Below, one piece after another: positions 1 to 8,082 of a stretch of DNA of 34,326 bases. This DNA is from an uncultured Geobacteraceae bacterium (GTDB taxonomy: Bacteria; Desulfobacterota; Desulfuromonadia; Geobacterales; Pseudopelobacteraceae). The translations under genes were made by a program, and so were the position numbers. The stretch covers positions 1 to 34,326 of the forward strand of contig CAIYDX010000011.1 in the NCBI GenBank assembly GCA_903925005.1, read 5' to 3'. The notes under the pieces were generated by a model. That model was not told where the DNA came from. It saw only the letters and a list, made by a program, of their open reading frames with translations, and did not search any database. Every line of letters starts with the position of its first letter. Within the stretch, counting starts at the first letter, position 1.

Positions 1-13
1 ATTGGGGAAAAAT

Positions 14-80
14 ACTGTCCAGTAATTTCCGGATTCACTGTCCAGTCAAAACCGGATTCACTGTCCAGAAAAACCGGATT
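14..80. repeat. Three 23-bp direct repeats, probable end of an insertion sequence
   Basis: ACTGTCCAG occurs at 14-22, 37-45 and 60-68, and CCGGATT occurs after each copy at 29, 52 and 74, giving three head-to-tail units of about 23 bp. Contiguous short terminal repeats of this kind are typical of the ends of some transposable elements, the IS21 family for example. The array stops where BLUF-domain homology begins (about 83), so it probably marks the junction of an element that lies mostly outside the window. No transposase is visible here, so the family is a guess. Confidence 0.5.
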
Positions 81-82
81 GC

Positions 83-445
83 GCAATCTCAAGAAAGAAT
101 AACGCAAATTTAGGCATTACCGGCATGCTGCTTTACATTGATGAAACATTTTTTCAGGTACTTGAGGGTAATGAAGAAAGCCTTCATAATCTTTACAAAA
201 AAATTGAATTAGATGAACGACATACAAAAGTAGTCAAACTGATTGAAGAACCAATTGATAAGCGAACATTCTCTGACTGGTCTATGGGCTACGCCAAAGC
301 TACTCGAGCCGAATTTTCAACCATACCTGGTCTCAATGATTTTTTTCTTCGAGGGTTGTCCTTTAATGCTTTAGGGAAAGGAAGAGCAAAGGTACTTCTT
401 GAGGCATTTCGTGAGGGTAAATGGCGAAGATCCTTGTCGCAATGA
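83..445 (+). pseudogene. BLUF blue-light sensor domain protein, 5'-truncated
   Basis: The protein resembles a BLUF (FAD-binding blue-light sensor) domain from its second helix onward. In-frame similarity starts upstream of the first ATG (125), at about 83, with residues reading AISRKNNANLGITGMLLY, which is the usual lead-in to this domain. Visible family features are FFQVLEG, containing the flavin-contacting Gln, and DWSMGY, containing the Met/Trp region. The first beta strand, which carries the essential Tyr of the photocycle, is missing, replaced by the repeat array at 14-80. No ribosome-binding site precedes ATG 125. A 106-residue product could be made from ATG 125, but it would lack the Tyr and part of the flavin pocket, so it is probably a dead remnant. 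BLUF proteins often run to about 140 residues, so roughly 25 N-terminal residues appear lost. Confidence 0.75.
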
Positions 446-761
446 GAATACCCAACCAAGCCGCTGGTGCGATTAAATAATGCTAAACTTCAGAAAACCT
501 AAAAACCGTTTACACAGAAACATTGACAGGCCCTGTGAAAGGGGGGGTGTCTGTTCACACACGATCTGTTTTGTCATCTTATGCTTTTATTTTCTACTCT
601 GTGCAATTTTATGGTTTTATTTAAAAGAGCCGCGCTATCAATTTGGGGTTAAATGCGGCTCTTTATTGCAATTTTATGGTTTTTTACTTTCTCAACTTAT
701 GCCTTTAGTTACAGTGAGAAGCAATTTATAACTCATTTTCCGCTTAGGCTCGTATTTCTCC
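446..761. other. Non-coding stretch with nested direct and inverted repeats
   Basis: No convincing gene lies between the BLUF remnant and the response regulator. The one open frame (480-731) is Phe/Leu-rich, has no ribosome-binding site and no recognisable domain. The region is AT-rich and contains the hairpin and 17-bp direct repeat annotated at 602-683. Confidence 0.6.
602..683. repeat. 17-bp direct repeats flanking a 10-bp inverted repeat
   Basis: TGCAATTTTATGGTTTT occurs at 602-618 and again at 667-683. Between the copies lies a perfect 10-bp inverted repeat, AAAGAGCCGC at 624-633 and GCGGCTCTTT at 655-664, with a 21-base loop. The hairpin could act as a terminator for transcripts from either side, although no long T-run follows it. 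The direct copies look like a short duplication around the hairpin. Confidence 0.6.
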
Positions 762-1442
762 TTACCCCTCTTTCAGGATGTAGCCCTGGTTCCGGACTGT
801 GTGAATGAGCTTCTTAACGAACGGGCGGCCATCTACCTTCTTCCGTAGGTAGTTGATGTACACATCGACGATGTTGGAGAACTTTTCAAGCGGCTCATTC
901 CAACAGTTATCAACAATATCCTGTCTAGTCACCACTGTCTCTGCGTTCCGGACGAAGTAAGCAATCATCCTGTATTCAGTTGCAGAAAGAGTAAGCTCAG
1001 TGTCTGCGCGCCAGGCCTTGTGTATGATAGGATCGACCTTCAAATCCGCGTAGCCGATAATTGCACCGAGATCTTGCCCACTTCGTCTGATCAGAGCTCT
1101 TACTCTTGCCTGCAGTTCTGCAATCTCAAAGGGTTTCTTGAGATAGTCGTCAGCGCCTGTGTCGAGGCCCGCAACAATGTCGTCTGTTTCGGACTTTGCT
1201 GTCAGCATTAGCACAGGGATGCTGTTGCCAGACTCGCGGAGCTTGCGTAGAACAGTCAAGCCGTCCATTTTAGGTAGCCCGCGATCGAGGATGATAAGGT
1301 CATATGTGCCTGTGGTTGCTTGCTGAAGGCCGGCGACACCGTTGTTACTGACTGTGACCCGGTAGCCGGAATCGTTGGCTTCAAGGGCTTTCGTTATAAT
1401 CGTTGCAACTCTCTTTTCGTCCTCTATGACAAGTATTTTCAT
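762..1442 (-). CDS. OmpR/PhoB-family response regulator
   Basis: This is a two-component response regulator with an N-terminal receiver domain (about residues 1-118) and a C-terminal winged-helix DNA-binding domain (about 128-226). The acidic pocket is visible in MKILVIEDE, the phospho-acceptor is Asp53 in LIILDRGLPKMDG, the conserved Thr is in LMLTAKS, and the switch Lys is in DDYLKKPFE. The helix-turn-helix ends with the typical VDVYINYLRKK and TVRNQGYIL. ATG 1442 is chosen over the upstream TTG 1448 because AAAGGA precedes it at good spacing. No histidine kinase is adjacent; the neighbours upstream in the same direction are two chemoreceptors, about 100 bp away. The cognate kinase and targets are unknown. 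It may be an orphan, or it may pair with the hybrid kinase at 12769, but nothing in the sequence shows that. Confidence 0.93.
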   Translation of the reverse strand: MKILVIEDEKRVATIITKALEANDSGYRVTVSNNGVAGLQQATTGTYDLIILDRGLPKMDGLTVLRKLRESGNSIPVLMLTAKSETDDIVAGLDTGADDYLKKPFEIAELQARVRALIRRSGQDLGAIIGYADLKVDPIIHKAWRADTELTLSATEYRMIAYFVRNAETVVTRQDIVDNCWNEPLEKFSNIVDVYINYLRKKVDGRPFVKKLIHTVRNQGYILKEG

Positions 1443-1543
1443 ATTCAAATCCTTTTTGTGGAGTATGTGAGTTAGGAATGTAGCCGTTTAGCAGTTAGCG
1501 GTCAATATTCAGGGCTGTTTTATAGGCAAAACTTGATGCAATT

Positions 1544-3088
1544 TTAAACGCCCCTGGCTTTGATGTGGGCGATGGAGCCAATTTTGGCAGGTTTGCTGTT
1601 GGAAATTGCTTTTGTGATTGAATTAATCGGCATGTTGCCGTTGATATGAAAGAAGGAGATGGAGTCCTTGAGCTGTTCGGCCTGGCCTGAGAGTTCCTCC
1701 GAGGTGGAGGCCATCTCTTCCGCCACTGCTGCGTTTTGCTGGATGACCGAATCCAGTTGCTGGATGCCTTTGTTGATCTGGTCTGCGCCGATGTTCTGTT
1801 CCTTGCTGGCAATGCTGATCTCATGAACAAGTTCAGCGGTCTTCTGAATGTCGGGCACCATCTTTTCCATCATATGCCCCGCAGCCTCGGCTACTTTAAC
1901 ACTGCTGCCGGAGATCTCACTGATCTGGGTGGCAGCGGCCTGACTCCTCTCGGCCAGCTTGCGGATTTCACCAGCGACCACAGCAAACCCCTTGCCGTGT
2001 TCACCGGCATGGGCTGCTTCGATGGCGGCATTCAACGCCAACAGGTTAGTTTGACGCGAAATTTCTTCAATGATGTTGATCTTGATAGCGATCTCTTTCA
2101 TGGCCACAACTGTCTCAGCCACGACTTTCCCCCCGTTCTTCGCGTCTCCCGCGCTATTTATAGCGATTCTCTCGGTCTGCGAGGAATTGTCGGCGGTCTG
2201 CTTGATGCTGGCTGCGATCTCTTCCATGGAGGCTGATATCTCTTCGGCGCTGGCTGCCTGCTCAGTGGCACCCTGTGACAACTGTATCGCAGTGGTTGAA
2301 AGCTGCTGGCTGCCTGAAGCCACTTTGTCGGCCGACGCCTTTACCTCCGTGATTATGTCCCTGAATTTACCGATTAATCTGTTAATACAGCTGGACAAAG
2401 CACCAATCTCATCTCCACTATCATGGTCAATGTTTACCATAAGGTTGCCATTCGCCATTTCATCGACTTTATCAGCAATGAGGACAATGTGTTGTATGAT
2501 TGCCTTTTTGAAAAAGAGATAAATGCTGCCGAGCAGAGTGAAAAAAAAGAACACGCCTGTAATCAACAGCGCCAGGATAAGCTTTCTGGCACTGTTGTAC
2601 CCATCCTGAATAGAAGTTGTCACCAGAATGCCACCCCGGTATTTGGGCCCGGGATCATGGCATTGATGACATCTTTCCTCATTGATTATTGGGGACGCAA
2701 TGCTTAATGTGTGGATGCCTTGTTCTATGGTATTAAACTGGATGCTTTTGCCGTTTTGAAGCGCCTGCATGATATGGGCATTCGGTGCGGCTGCCACGGC
2801 TGTGCCATATTCTTTTCCATCGATGCTGAAAACCTTCAAGTCCCGCACAAATTGGTTTTTCTTGGCTTCACGAATGTAAGTGGCAACCTCCTTGGCCTCG
2901 CCCCTCATCATTTCATCTTGAATATCCTTGATTATTATGGAAGTTACGTTCAGAACGTTTTTTACTTGGAGATCCATGGTTGAATTGTATTGCAACCACA
3001 TGGCAATTATTCCCATGGAGGCAAGGCCTAAGGTAAGAGTAATTCCGAGGATTGCCAACACTTTGAAAGTCAGTTTCAATCTGAACAT
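1544..3088 (-). CDS. Methyl-accepting chemotaxis protein with periplasmic haem-binding sensor domain
   Basis: This 514-residue chemoreceptor has a first membrane segment at about 8-32, a periplasmic sensor at about 33-165, a second membrane segment at about 168-192, a HAMP domain, and a cytoplasmic signalling domain whose hairpin tip reads [21 protein letters not shown]. Cys140, Cys143 and His144 form a CHQCH haem c attachment motif in the sensor domain, just before the second membrane helix. Haem-bearing chemoreceptors are known in Geobacter, where they are thought to sense redox state or gases. The gene starts at an ATG with GGGAGA upstream and follows the chemoreceptor at 3119-4297 after only 30 bp, so the two are probably co-transcribed. 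No C-terminal CheR-tethering pentapeptide is seen. The ligand and redox signal are not determinable from sequence. Confidence 0.92.
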   Translation of the reverse strand: MFRLKLTFKVLAILGITLTLGLASMGIIAMWLQYNSTMDLQVKNVLNVTSIIIKDIQDEMMRGEAKEVATYIREAKKNQFVRDLKVFSIDGKEYGTAVAAAPNAHIMQALQNGKSIQFNTIEQGIHTLSIASPIINEERCHQCHDPGPKYRGGILVTTSIQDGYNSARKLILALLITGVFFFFTLLGSIYLFFKKAIIQHIVLIADKVDEMANGNLMVNIDHDSGDEIGALSSCINRLIGKFRDIITEVKASADKVASGSQQLSTTAIQLSQGATEQAASAEEISASMEEIAASIKQTADNSSQTERIAINSAGDAKNGGKVVAETVVAMKEIAIKINIIEEISRQTNLLALNAAIEAAHAGEHGKGFAVVAGEIRKLAERSQAAATQISEISGSSVKVAEAAGHMMEKMVPDIQKTAELVHEISIASKEQNIGADQINKGIQQLDSVIQQNAAVAEEMASTSEELSGQAEQLKDSISFFHINGNMPINSITKAISNSKPAKIGSIAHIKARGV

Positions 3089-3118
3089 AGTGATATCTCC
3101 CCTTTCAAAGCGTTATCA

Positions 3119-4297
3119 TTATAACTTAAACCGGCTAACAAGCCTTTGAAGTTCTTCAGCATTGCCATGTAGTTGCGTTGCTGCAGCAGCGGATTCATGG
3201 GCACCCTGAGAGGTCCGGTGTACGACATCGGTAACTTGATGCATGTTACTTGAAATTTCACTGGTAGTGGCTGTCTGCTCCTCGGCCGCCGTTGCTATTT
3301 GGTTAACCTGCATTGCCACATCGTTAATCTGCTGGAGAATATCTTCTAAAGCACGGCCTGATTTTTCAGCCTCAATTGTTCCCGCTTCAACCTGCTGAAC
3401 GCCTTGCTCCATGGCGGCAACAGCACCTTTTGTTTCGCTCTGGATAGCCTTGATCATCTCACCTATTTCTCTTGTGGCTCTCGTAGTCCGTTCCGCCAAT
3501 GCGCGGACTTCATCCGCAACTACCGCAAACCCTCTCCCTTGTTCACCGGCCCTGGCAGCTTCAATAGCCGCATTCAACGCAAGAAGATTCGTCTGGTCGG
3601 CAATATCTTCAATTGTACCTATGATCGCTCCTATCTGGTCGGAGCGTTCACCAAGACTTGCAACAGTCTTGGCTGAGTTTTGAACTCTATCGGCGATCTG
3701 GCTCATAACCGTTACTGTTTTTTCTACTACTTGTGCCCCGTTCTGTGCAGACTGAGAAGCACGTTGCGCGCCCTCGGCCGCCATCTGGCAGTTCTGCGCA
3801 ATATCACCAGAGGTTGCCGACATCTCTTCACCAGCAGTAGCGACAGTCGCAGTTTGGGCCGCAACTTCCTCAGCACCTGTGGCAATTTGATCTGCTGTTT
3901 GTTGTAGCATCCGGGACTCTGCGGCAACTTTTTCGGATGACTGCGATATATGAGATATAATATCGCGCATGGTCTTCTGCAGACTTGCAATAGAGCGGAT
4001 GATTGTGCTTATCTCATTGTTCCGTTTGGCGGAAATTTGTTGCGTCAGGTCTCCATCGGTCATTTTTGAAAGAAAGGCCAGAATGCGCTGGAGGGGCTCA
4101 TTGATTGACCAGAACAGAAGTGCGCTGAATATTCCCCCCATTAGGACAAAAACTGCGGTTGAGACAATGGCAAAATTTAACGATAGAGAGCGCCCTGCAA
4201 CTACAGCAACGATGATGCAAAAACTGTAACAGAAACAGAGCAGAATGATTCGGGACCGAACCGTTAGCCGGCGGTAAAGTTCAACTATAAAGTTCAT
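3119..4297 (-). CDS. Methyl-accepting chemotaxis protein with minimal periplasmic part
   Basis: This is a 392-residue chemoreceptor. Two hydrophobic segments (about residues 14-33 and 38-62) are separated by only a few residues, so there is essentially no periplasmic ligand-binding domain. A HAMP domain and a full signalling domain follow, with the hairpin tip [24 protein letters not shown] 4297 is preferred because GAGGGT lies about 8 bases upstream; an in-frame TTG 26 codons further out (4375) has no ribosome-binding site. Lacking a sensor domain, it may detect membrane or cytoplasmic signals, or may act in mixed arrays with its neighbour at 1544-3088, with which it forms an apparent operon (30-bp gap). 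Confidence 0.92.
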   Translation of the reverse strand: MNFIVELYRRLTVRSRIILLCFCYSFCIIVAVVAGRSLSLNFAIVSTAVFVLMGGIFSALLFWSINEPLQRILAFLSKMTDGDLTQQISAKRNNEISTIIRSIASLQKTMRDIISHISQSSEKVAAESRMLQQTADQIATGAEEVAAQTATVATAGEEMSATSGDIAQNCQMAAEGAQRASQSAQNGAQVVEKTVTVMSQIADRVQNSAKTVASLGERSDQIGAIIGTIEDIADQTNLLALNAAIEAARAGEQGRGFAVVADEVRALAERTTRATREIGEMIKAIQSETKGAVAAMEQGVQQVEAGTIEAEKSGRALEDILQQINDVAMQVNQIATAAEEQTATTSEISSNMHQVTDVVHRTSQGAHESAAAATQLHGNAEELQRLVSRFKL

Positions 4298-4461
4298 GGT
4301 TTTACCCTCGCTTTTTCGGTAATTATCTCTCTCATTAATAGCTGATTTTACAACAGAGAGCAAATCAGAATCCAATTTTAATCAACCATTATTGAAAGTC
4401 GGGCTTACTCCGGGACATTTTCTGGTTTTTAACTTTGCCAACTTGATGGCTGTAATTACAT

Positions 4462-5601
4462 TTATACCAACATACTTCCTGCATCGATAATAATCCGTTC
4501 ACTCCCATCCTCCATAATCGCCGTCAAGGTCGGCTGATAAAAAACATAATCCTCGTGAAATGGTGCGCTGACCGTGCCGCCGAAACCGGTGTTGTCCCCC
4601 AGGGCGATGTGGATCGTGCCAAGAATCTTCTCCGCCTCAAGTACGTTGTCCGGACGGCTGGCCTTGTCATTGGTGCCGATGCCGAGCTCGGCGATGTTGC
4701 GGCAGTTGACGTTTTCGGCGAATCTGGCCTCCAGCTTGGCGCGGTGGCTGTCGTTCCCCTCAAGCTTTACCGCAACGCCGTTTTCGACCGTTAATCGGAG
4801 CGGTTCGTCCAGTTTGCGAGTCGGCCCCCATTCGATGACCATCACACCGTGGCTTTTCCCCTCTAGCGGCGCCAGGTAGGCCTCGCCTGCCGGCAGATTG
4901 CCGAAGCTTCCGGGTGCTGTCAGCATCCCGTCGTCACCCCCGGCATTTCGCCCCTGCTTGCAGATCATCATGTCGGTGCCGTTGGGGGTTGTGACGCGGA
5001 TCCATTCGGCTTTGTTGACTGCTTCCACGAGGCGCGCGGTACGGTCGGCCAATGCGTCCCAGTCCACAGTCATCGATGTGTGGAACATCTCCGGGTCGAA
5101 ATGCGGCAGGCTGGCGAAGCGGCATCCGGCGGCGCAGGCCAGCGCGCGGAAGCGGGTGTGGCTGGTGGAGTTGTTTGCCAGCGCGATGATGATGTCGGCA
5201 ACGTCCCCTCTGTATTCCAGGACAATTTCTCTGGCTTGGGCGATCTCGTCCGGAGAAGCCGCCTTCGCCAGCAGTTTTGTCAGTAAGTCATCTGCCTTCA
5301 ATACCGCAATAATACTGTCACCGAATGTTGCAAGCCATAGCGCCTCCGGTGGCTCGGCTCCCGAAGCGGGGGTGGCGGGGAATTGCACGAAACCGCCGTT
5401 GCCGTACACCGCTGCTGCAAAGTCGGCGGCAACCCGTGCAGTGGCGTTCAGTCGTGTCCGCCGATCGAGATCGGACGCCGACGGAGTCTCGTCAGGGCGG
5501 ATGATGTCACTGAACACCAGTATCCGCTCGCCTGGTTTGATGCCCATATTGATTTCGAATAGTGAATGAAATGCTTTATCGAGACTAGTATGATCTGCCA
5601 T
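4462..5601 (-). CDS. M29-like (AmpS family) metallo-aminopeptidase
   Basis: The 379-residue protein resembles the thermophilic metalloprotease/AmpS (M29) aminopeptidases, cytoplasmic exopeptidases with a two-metal site. Candidate metal ligands in the expected order are Glu240 (in NLPAGEAYLAP), Glu305 (in AELGIGTN), His331 (in GTIHIALGDN), and His349 and Asp351 (in FHEDYVFY). The spacing between the first two Glu (65) matches the family. It is slightly shorter than the usual roughly 410 residues. ATG 5601 is preceded by GGGAGA at rather long spacing (about 10). It stands alone on the minus strand, divergent from sfrB. Substrate preference cannot be told, and the N-terminal half is more diverged than the metal-binding half. 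Confidence 0.8.
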   Translation of the reverse strand: MADHTSLDKAFHSLFEINMGIKPGERILVFSDIIRPDETPSASDLDRRTRLNATARVAADFAAAVYGNGGFVQFPATPASGAEPPEALWLATFGDSIIAVLKADDLLTKLLAKAASPDEIAQAREIVLEYRGDVADIIIALANNSTSHTRFRALACAAGCRFASLPHFDPEMFHTSMTVDWDALADRTARLVEAVNKAEWIRVTTPNGTDMMICKQGRNAGGDDGMLTAPGSFGNLPAGEAYLAPLEGKSHGVMVIEWGPTRKLDEPLRLTVENGVAVKLEGNDSHRAKLEARFAENVNCRNIAELGIGTNDKASRPDNVLEAEKILGTIHIALGDNTGFGGTVSAPFHEDYVFYQPTLTAIMEDGSERIIIDAGSMLV

Positions 5602-5737
5602 GTGATTTATTTCTCCCGTAATTGAGAATAGAAAACAGAGTCTGCTTATGCGTATAGCACACTAAGAGTAAAAGGTAAAACCGGTTGGTGGTACAGTGAA
5701 ATGTTCAGCTGTTTTTTCCTTGATTTATAAGGTGTTA

Positions 5738-5766
5738 TTGTGATAATCATGCATACTGTATACAAT
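5738..5766 (+). promoter_or_regulatory. Putative sfrB promoter with palindromic operator
   Basis: TTGTGA at 5738-5743 and TACAAT at 5761-5766, separated by 17 bp, form a plausible sigma-70 promoter about 70 bp upstream of sfrB. The palindrome TGTATACA (5757-5764) overlaps the -10 element, the place expected for a repressor. The same 11 bases, TACTGTATACA, recur upstream of the imcH-like gene at 17147-17157. Confidence 0.5.
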
Positions 5767-5837
5767 TCCCGAAAATATATTTATTCAATAATTGCGAGTA
5801 CTTAACTCGGTATCCGGGTTGGTTGGCGGAGGTTTTT

Positions 5838-7862
5838 GTGGCACAGGTCGTTTTTTCCACGTGGGGCGGAAACAGAGTCGATAATAGAAATGTTACCGGA
5901 GAACCGCAGGCGGTCAGCTACCGTTTGCCGGTTGCTTTTGACGGTCAGCGTCCGCTGCGGGCGTTTATGGGGTGGGACGGCATTATTATGTTCGACAGAG
6001 ACGTCGATGTTCCGGCGATGACGGCGGAATATATGAAGCGTGTCCAGACCCTCTACTGCTGCGGCAGATGCACTCCGGGCAAAAAAGGGACCAAGGTGCT
6101 GATGGACCTGTTTCAGAACGTTCTGAGCGGTCATGCGACCGAAGCCGATCTTGATACGGTTGGAGACCTTGCCGAACTGCTGAAAAACTGCAAGTGCACC
6201 CTCTGTCAAAGCGCCACTGTGCCGGTTTTCGATGCGGTTACCAACTATCGTGAAGAGTTCGTTGCCCGCTTGCACGAGCGCCGCGCCATCAAGCCTGTTC
6301 CGGACAGCTATATCCACAAAATTACCGCGCCCTGCATGGACAAATGTCCGTCACATATAGATATTCCTAAATATATCGAAGAGATAAAAAACTATCAGTA
6401 CAGTGAGGCCTTGGCGACCATCCGGGAAAACATGCCGATGCCGGCCGTCTGCGGCCGCGTTTGTCCGCATCCGTGCGAAACCGCCTGCCGCCGTAAAAAT
6501 GTCGATGATGCAATCAACATAATGGTGTTGAAACGGACCGCCTCGGATTATGAGTGGCAGCACAACATCATCCCGCCGACGCAGACCAAGCCGAAAAAGG
6601 ACAAAACCGTGGCGATAGTCGGCGCCGGCCCGGCTGGCGTAGCCTGTGCCTATTATCTGGCGCTGGAAGGGTATCAATGTACGATCTATGAAGCGCTTCC
6701 TGAAGGATTCGGCGGTGGAATGATCGCGGTCGGAATTCCGGCTTATCGTATGCCGCGCCACATCCTGCAGCGCGACATCGATATTGTTCAGGCGCTTGGC
6801 GTGAATATTATTTACAACTGCCGCGTCGGTAAGGATATCTCGCTGCCGGAGCTTAAACAGAAATATAATGCGGTATTCCTGGCGCCTGGAGCACACCGTT
6901 CCAAGCCGATGGGTGTCGAGGGCGAAGACAAGGGGTATAAGGGCTTTCTGACCGGCGGGATCGACTTTCTGCGTGAAGCCTACATGGGACGTTCGACCGG
7001 CATGGGTAAAAAGGTCTGCGTGGTCGGCGGCGGCAACACCGCCATTGACTGTGTCCGTGTTGCCCTGCGCGAAGGCGCTGAAGAGTCGATCCTGCTCTAT
7101 CGCCGCTCCCGCAAGGAGATGCCGGCTGATGTGTGGGAGGTGGACGGCGCTGATGAGGAAGGGGTCCGCTTCGAGTTTCAGGTGCTACCGACAAAAATTG
7201 TCGTTGATGCCAATGAACAGGTGATCGGCGTTGAATGTGTCCGGATGGCTATGGGTGAGCCGGATGCCTCGGGTCGTCGTCGTCCCGAACCGGTACCGGG
7301 GAGCGAATTCATTGTAGAGTGCGATACGGTTATTCCGGCCATCGGCCAGGATCCCGATCTTAGTTTCATTCCTTCTGACATGGGGATCGATATCACCAAG
7401 TGGAACACGGTCGTCACCAAGTATCTGTCTCTGAAGGATGCCGACGGCAAAGATCTGAAGGATGGCATGGGCAACATGTTGTCCCGTTCGTTGATCACCG
7501 ACTGCGACGGCGTATTCGCCGGCGGCGATGCCGAAATCGGCCCGTTGACGGTTGTTGCCTGTATCGGCAACGCTCATCGCGCCGCCCTGGTTATCCAGCG
7601 CTGGCTGGAAGAGGGGAAGGCGTATCTCTCCGAACAGGATATCTTCGATGACCTGCTGACCTATTTGGGTGTCTACGACAAGAGTGAAAAAGTGCCCTGG
7701 CTCGATTCCAGCGACCGCGCCAATCAGAAAGAGGTGCATGGCCGGGAACGTGCCGCTAAGGGGAACTACCGTGAGGTTGAACTTGGTTTCAGTGACAGCG
7801 CCGCGCAGATCGAGGCGGATAGGTGTCTGCGGTGCTACCGCATGGCAATGGTAACACTATAG
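5838..7862 (+). CDS. sfrB: NAD(P)H-binding iron-sulfur flavoprotein, GltD-like; SfrB-like subunit of soluble Fe(III) reductase
   Basis: This 674-residue flavoprotein combines an N-terminal stretch like the end of NuoF (Cys74, Cys75, Cys78 then CTLC near 125) with a glutamate-synthase small-subunit-like body. The body has a double-cluster region with CMDKC and VCGRVCPHPCETAC, an FAD-binding Gly motif VAIVGAGPAGVAC, and a second nucleotide site KVCVVGGGNTAID followed by an Arg-rich YRRSRKEMPA that suits NADPH. This layout matches SfrB of Geobacter, the partner of SfrA in the NADPH-dependent reductase first isolated for Fe(III) chelate reduction and later linked to NADP(H) balance during acetate metabolism. 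GTG 5838 is chosen because GGCGGAGG ends 5 bases upstream; TTG 5823 has no such site. No glutamate synthase large subunit is nearby, arguing against a role in glutamate synthesis. In the NuoF-like motif the third cluster Cys is Gly (TPG). Confidence 0.78.
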   Translation: MAQVVFSTWGGNRVDNRNVTGEPQAVSYRLPVAFDGQRPLRAFMGWDGIIMFDRDVDVPAMTAEYMKRVQTLYCCGRCTPGKKGTKVLMDLFQNVLSGHATEADLDTVGDLAELLKNCKCTLCQSATVPVFDAVTNYREEFVARLHERRAIKPVPDSYIHKITAPCMDKCPSHIDIPKYIEEIKNYQYSEALATIRENMPMPAVCGRVCPHPCETACRRKNVDDAINIMVLKRTASDYEWQHNIIPPTQTKPKKDKTVAIVGAGPAGVACAYYLALEGYQCTIYEALPEGFGGGMIAVGIPAYRMPRHILQRDIDIVQALGVNIIYNCRVGKDISLPELKQKYNAVFLAPGAHRSKPMGVEGEDKGYKGFLTGGIDFLREAYMGRSTGMGKKVCVVGGGNTAIDCVRVALREGAEESILLYRRSRKEMPADVWEVDGADEEGVRFEFQVLPTKIVVDANEQVIGVECVRMAMGEPDASGRRRPEPVPGSEFIVECDTVIPAIGQDPDLSFIPSDMGIDITKWNTVVTKYLSLKDADGKDLKDGMGNMLSRSLITDCDGVFAGGDAEIGPLTVVACIGNAHRAALVIQRWLEEGKAYLSEQDIFDDLLTYLGVYDKSEKVPWLDSSDRANQKEVHGRERAAKGNYREVELGFSDSAAQIEADRCLRCYRMAMVTL

Positions 7863-7901
7863 TCCAGTACGCTGGAACACTTAAACTCAACGCATAAACA
7901 A

Positions 7902-8011
7902 TCCCCTCCCCCCTGGCGGGGGAGGGTTAGGGAGGGGGGGGAGGTTGCCATGGAATTGGTACATTGCTGCTTCCCCCACCCCCTAGCCCCCTCCCGCAAG
8001 GGGCGGGGGGA
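7902..8011. repeat. G/C-run paired inverted repeat (REP-like) between sfrB and sfrA
   Basis: Two hairpins lie here. A perfect 9-bp stem (7904-7912 with 7918-7926, loop CTGGC) is followed by an imperfect one (7987-7995 with 8000-8009). The left arm with its following TTAGGGAGGGG is roughly the reverse complement of the right arm with CCCCTAGCC, so the whole element is a large imperfect palindrome. This resembles intergenic palindromic repeats scattered in many genomes. It sits in the 220-bp gap between sfrB and sfrA and could stabilise or attenuate the transcript. Confidence 0.7.
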
Positions 8012-8082
8012 CTTTCCGAAGTAATAAGCGTTACAAGGTACTAGTCAGTACAGTATTTTAGAATTTATTGGAGATATATGGC

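Noticed and set aside
14..80. Possible CRISPR array
   Set aside because: The 23-bp units are directly adjacent with no unique spacers and there are only three; no cas genes are near.
480..731. 83-codon open frame on the plus strand
   Set aside because: No ribosome-binding site, no domain, and it runs through the direct/inverted repeat; composition is that of AT-rich non-coding DNA.
1736..2522. Long plus-strand frames opposite the chemoreceptor genes
   Set aside because: They are antisense shadows of the repetitive coiled-coil signalling domain and show no family features.
5838..7862. Glutamate synthase small subunit (gltD)
   Set aside because: The core is GltD-like, but there is no large subunit nearby and the NuoF-like N-terminus plus the NuoG/FDH-like partner fit SfrB better.
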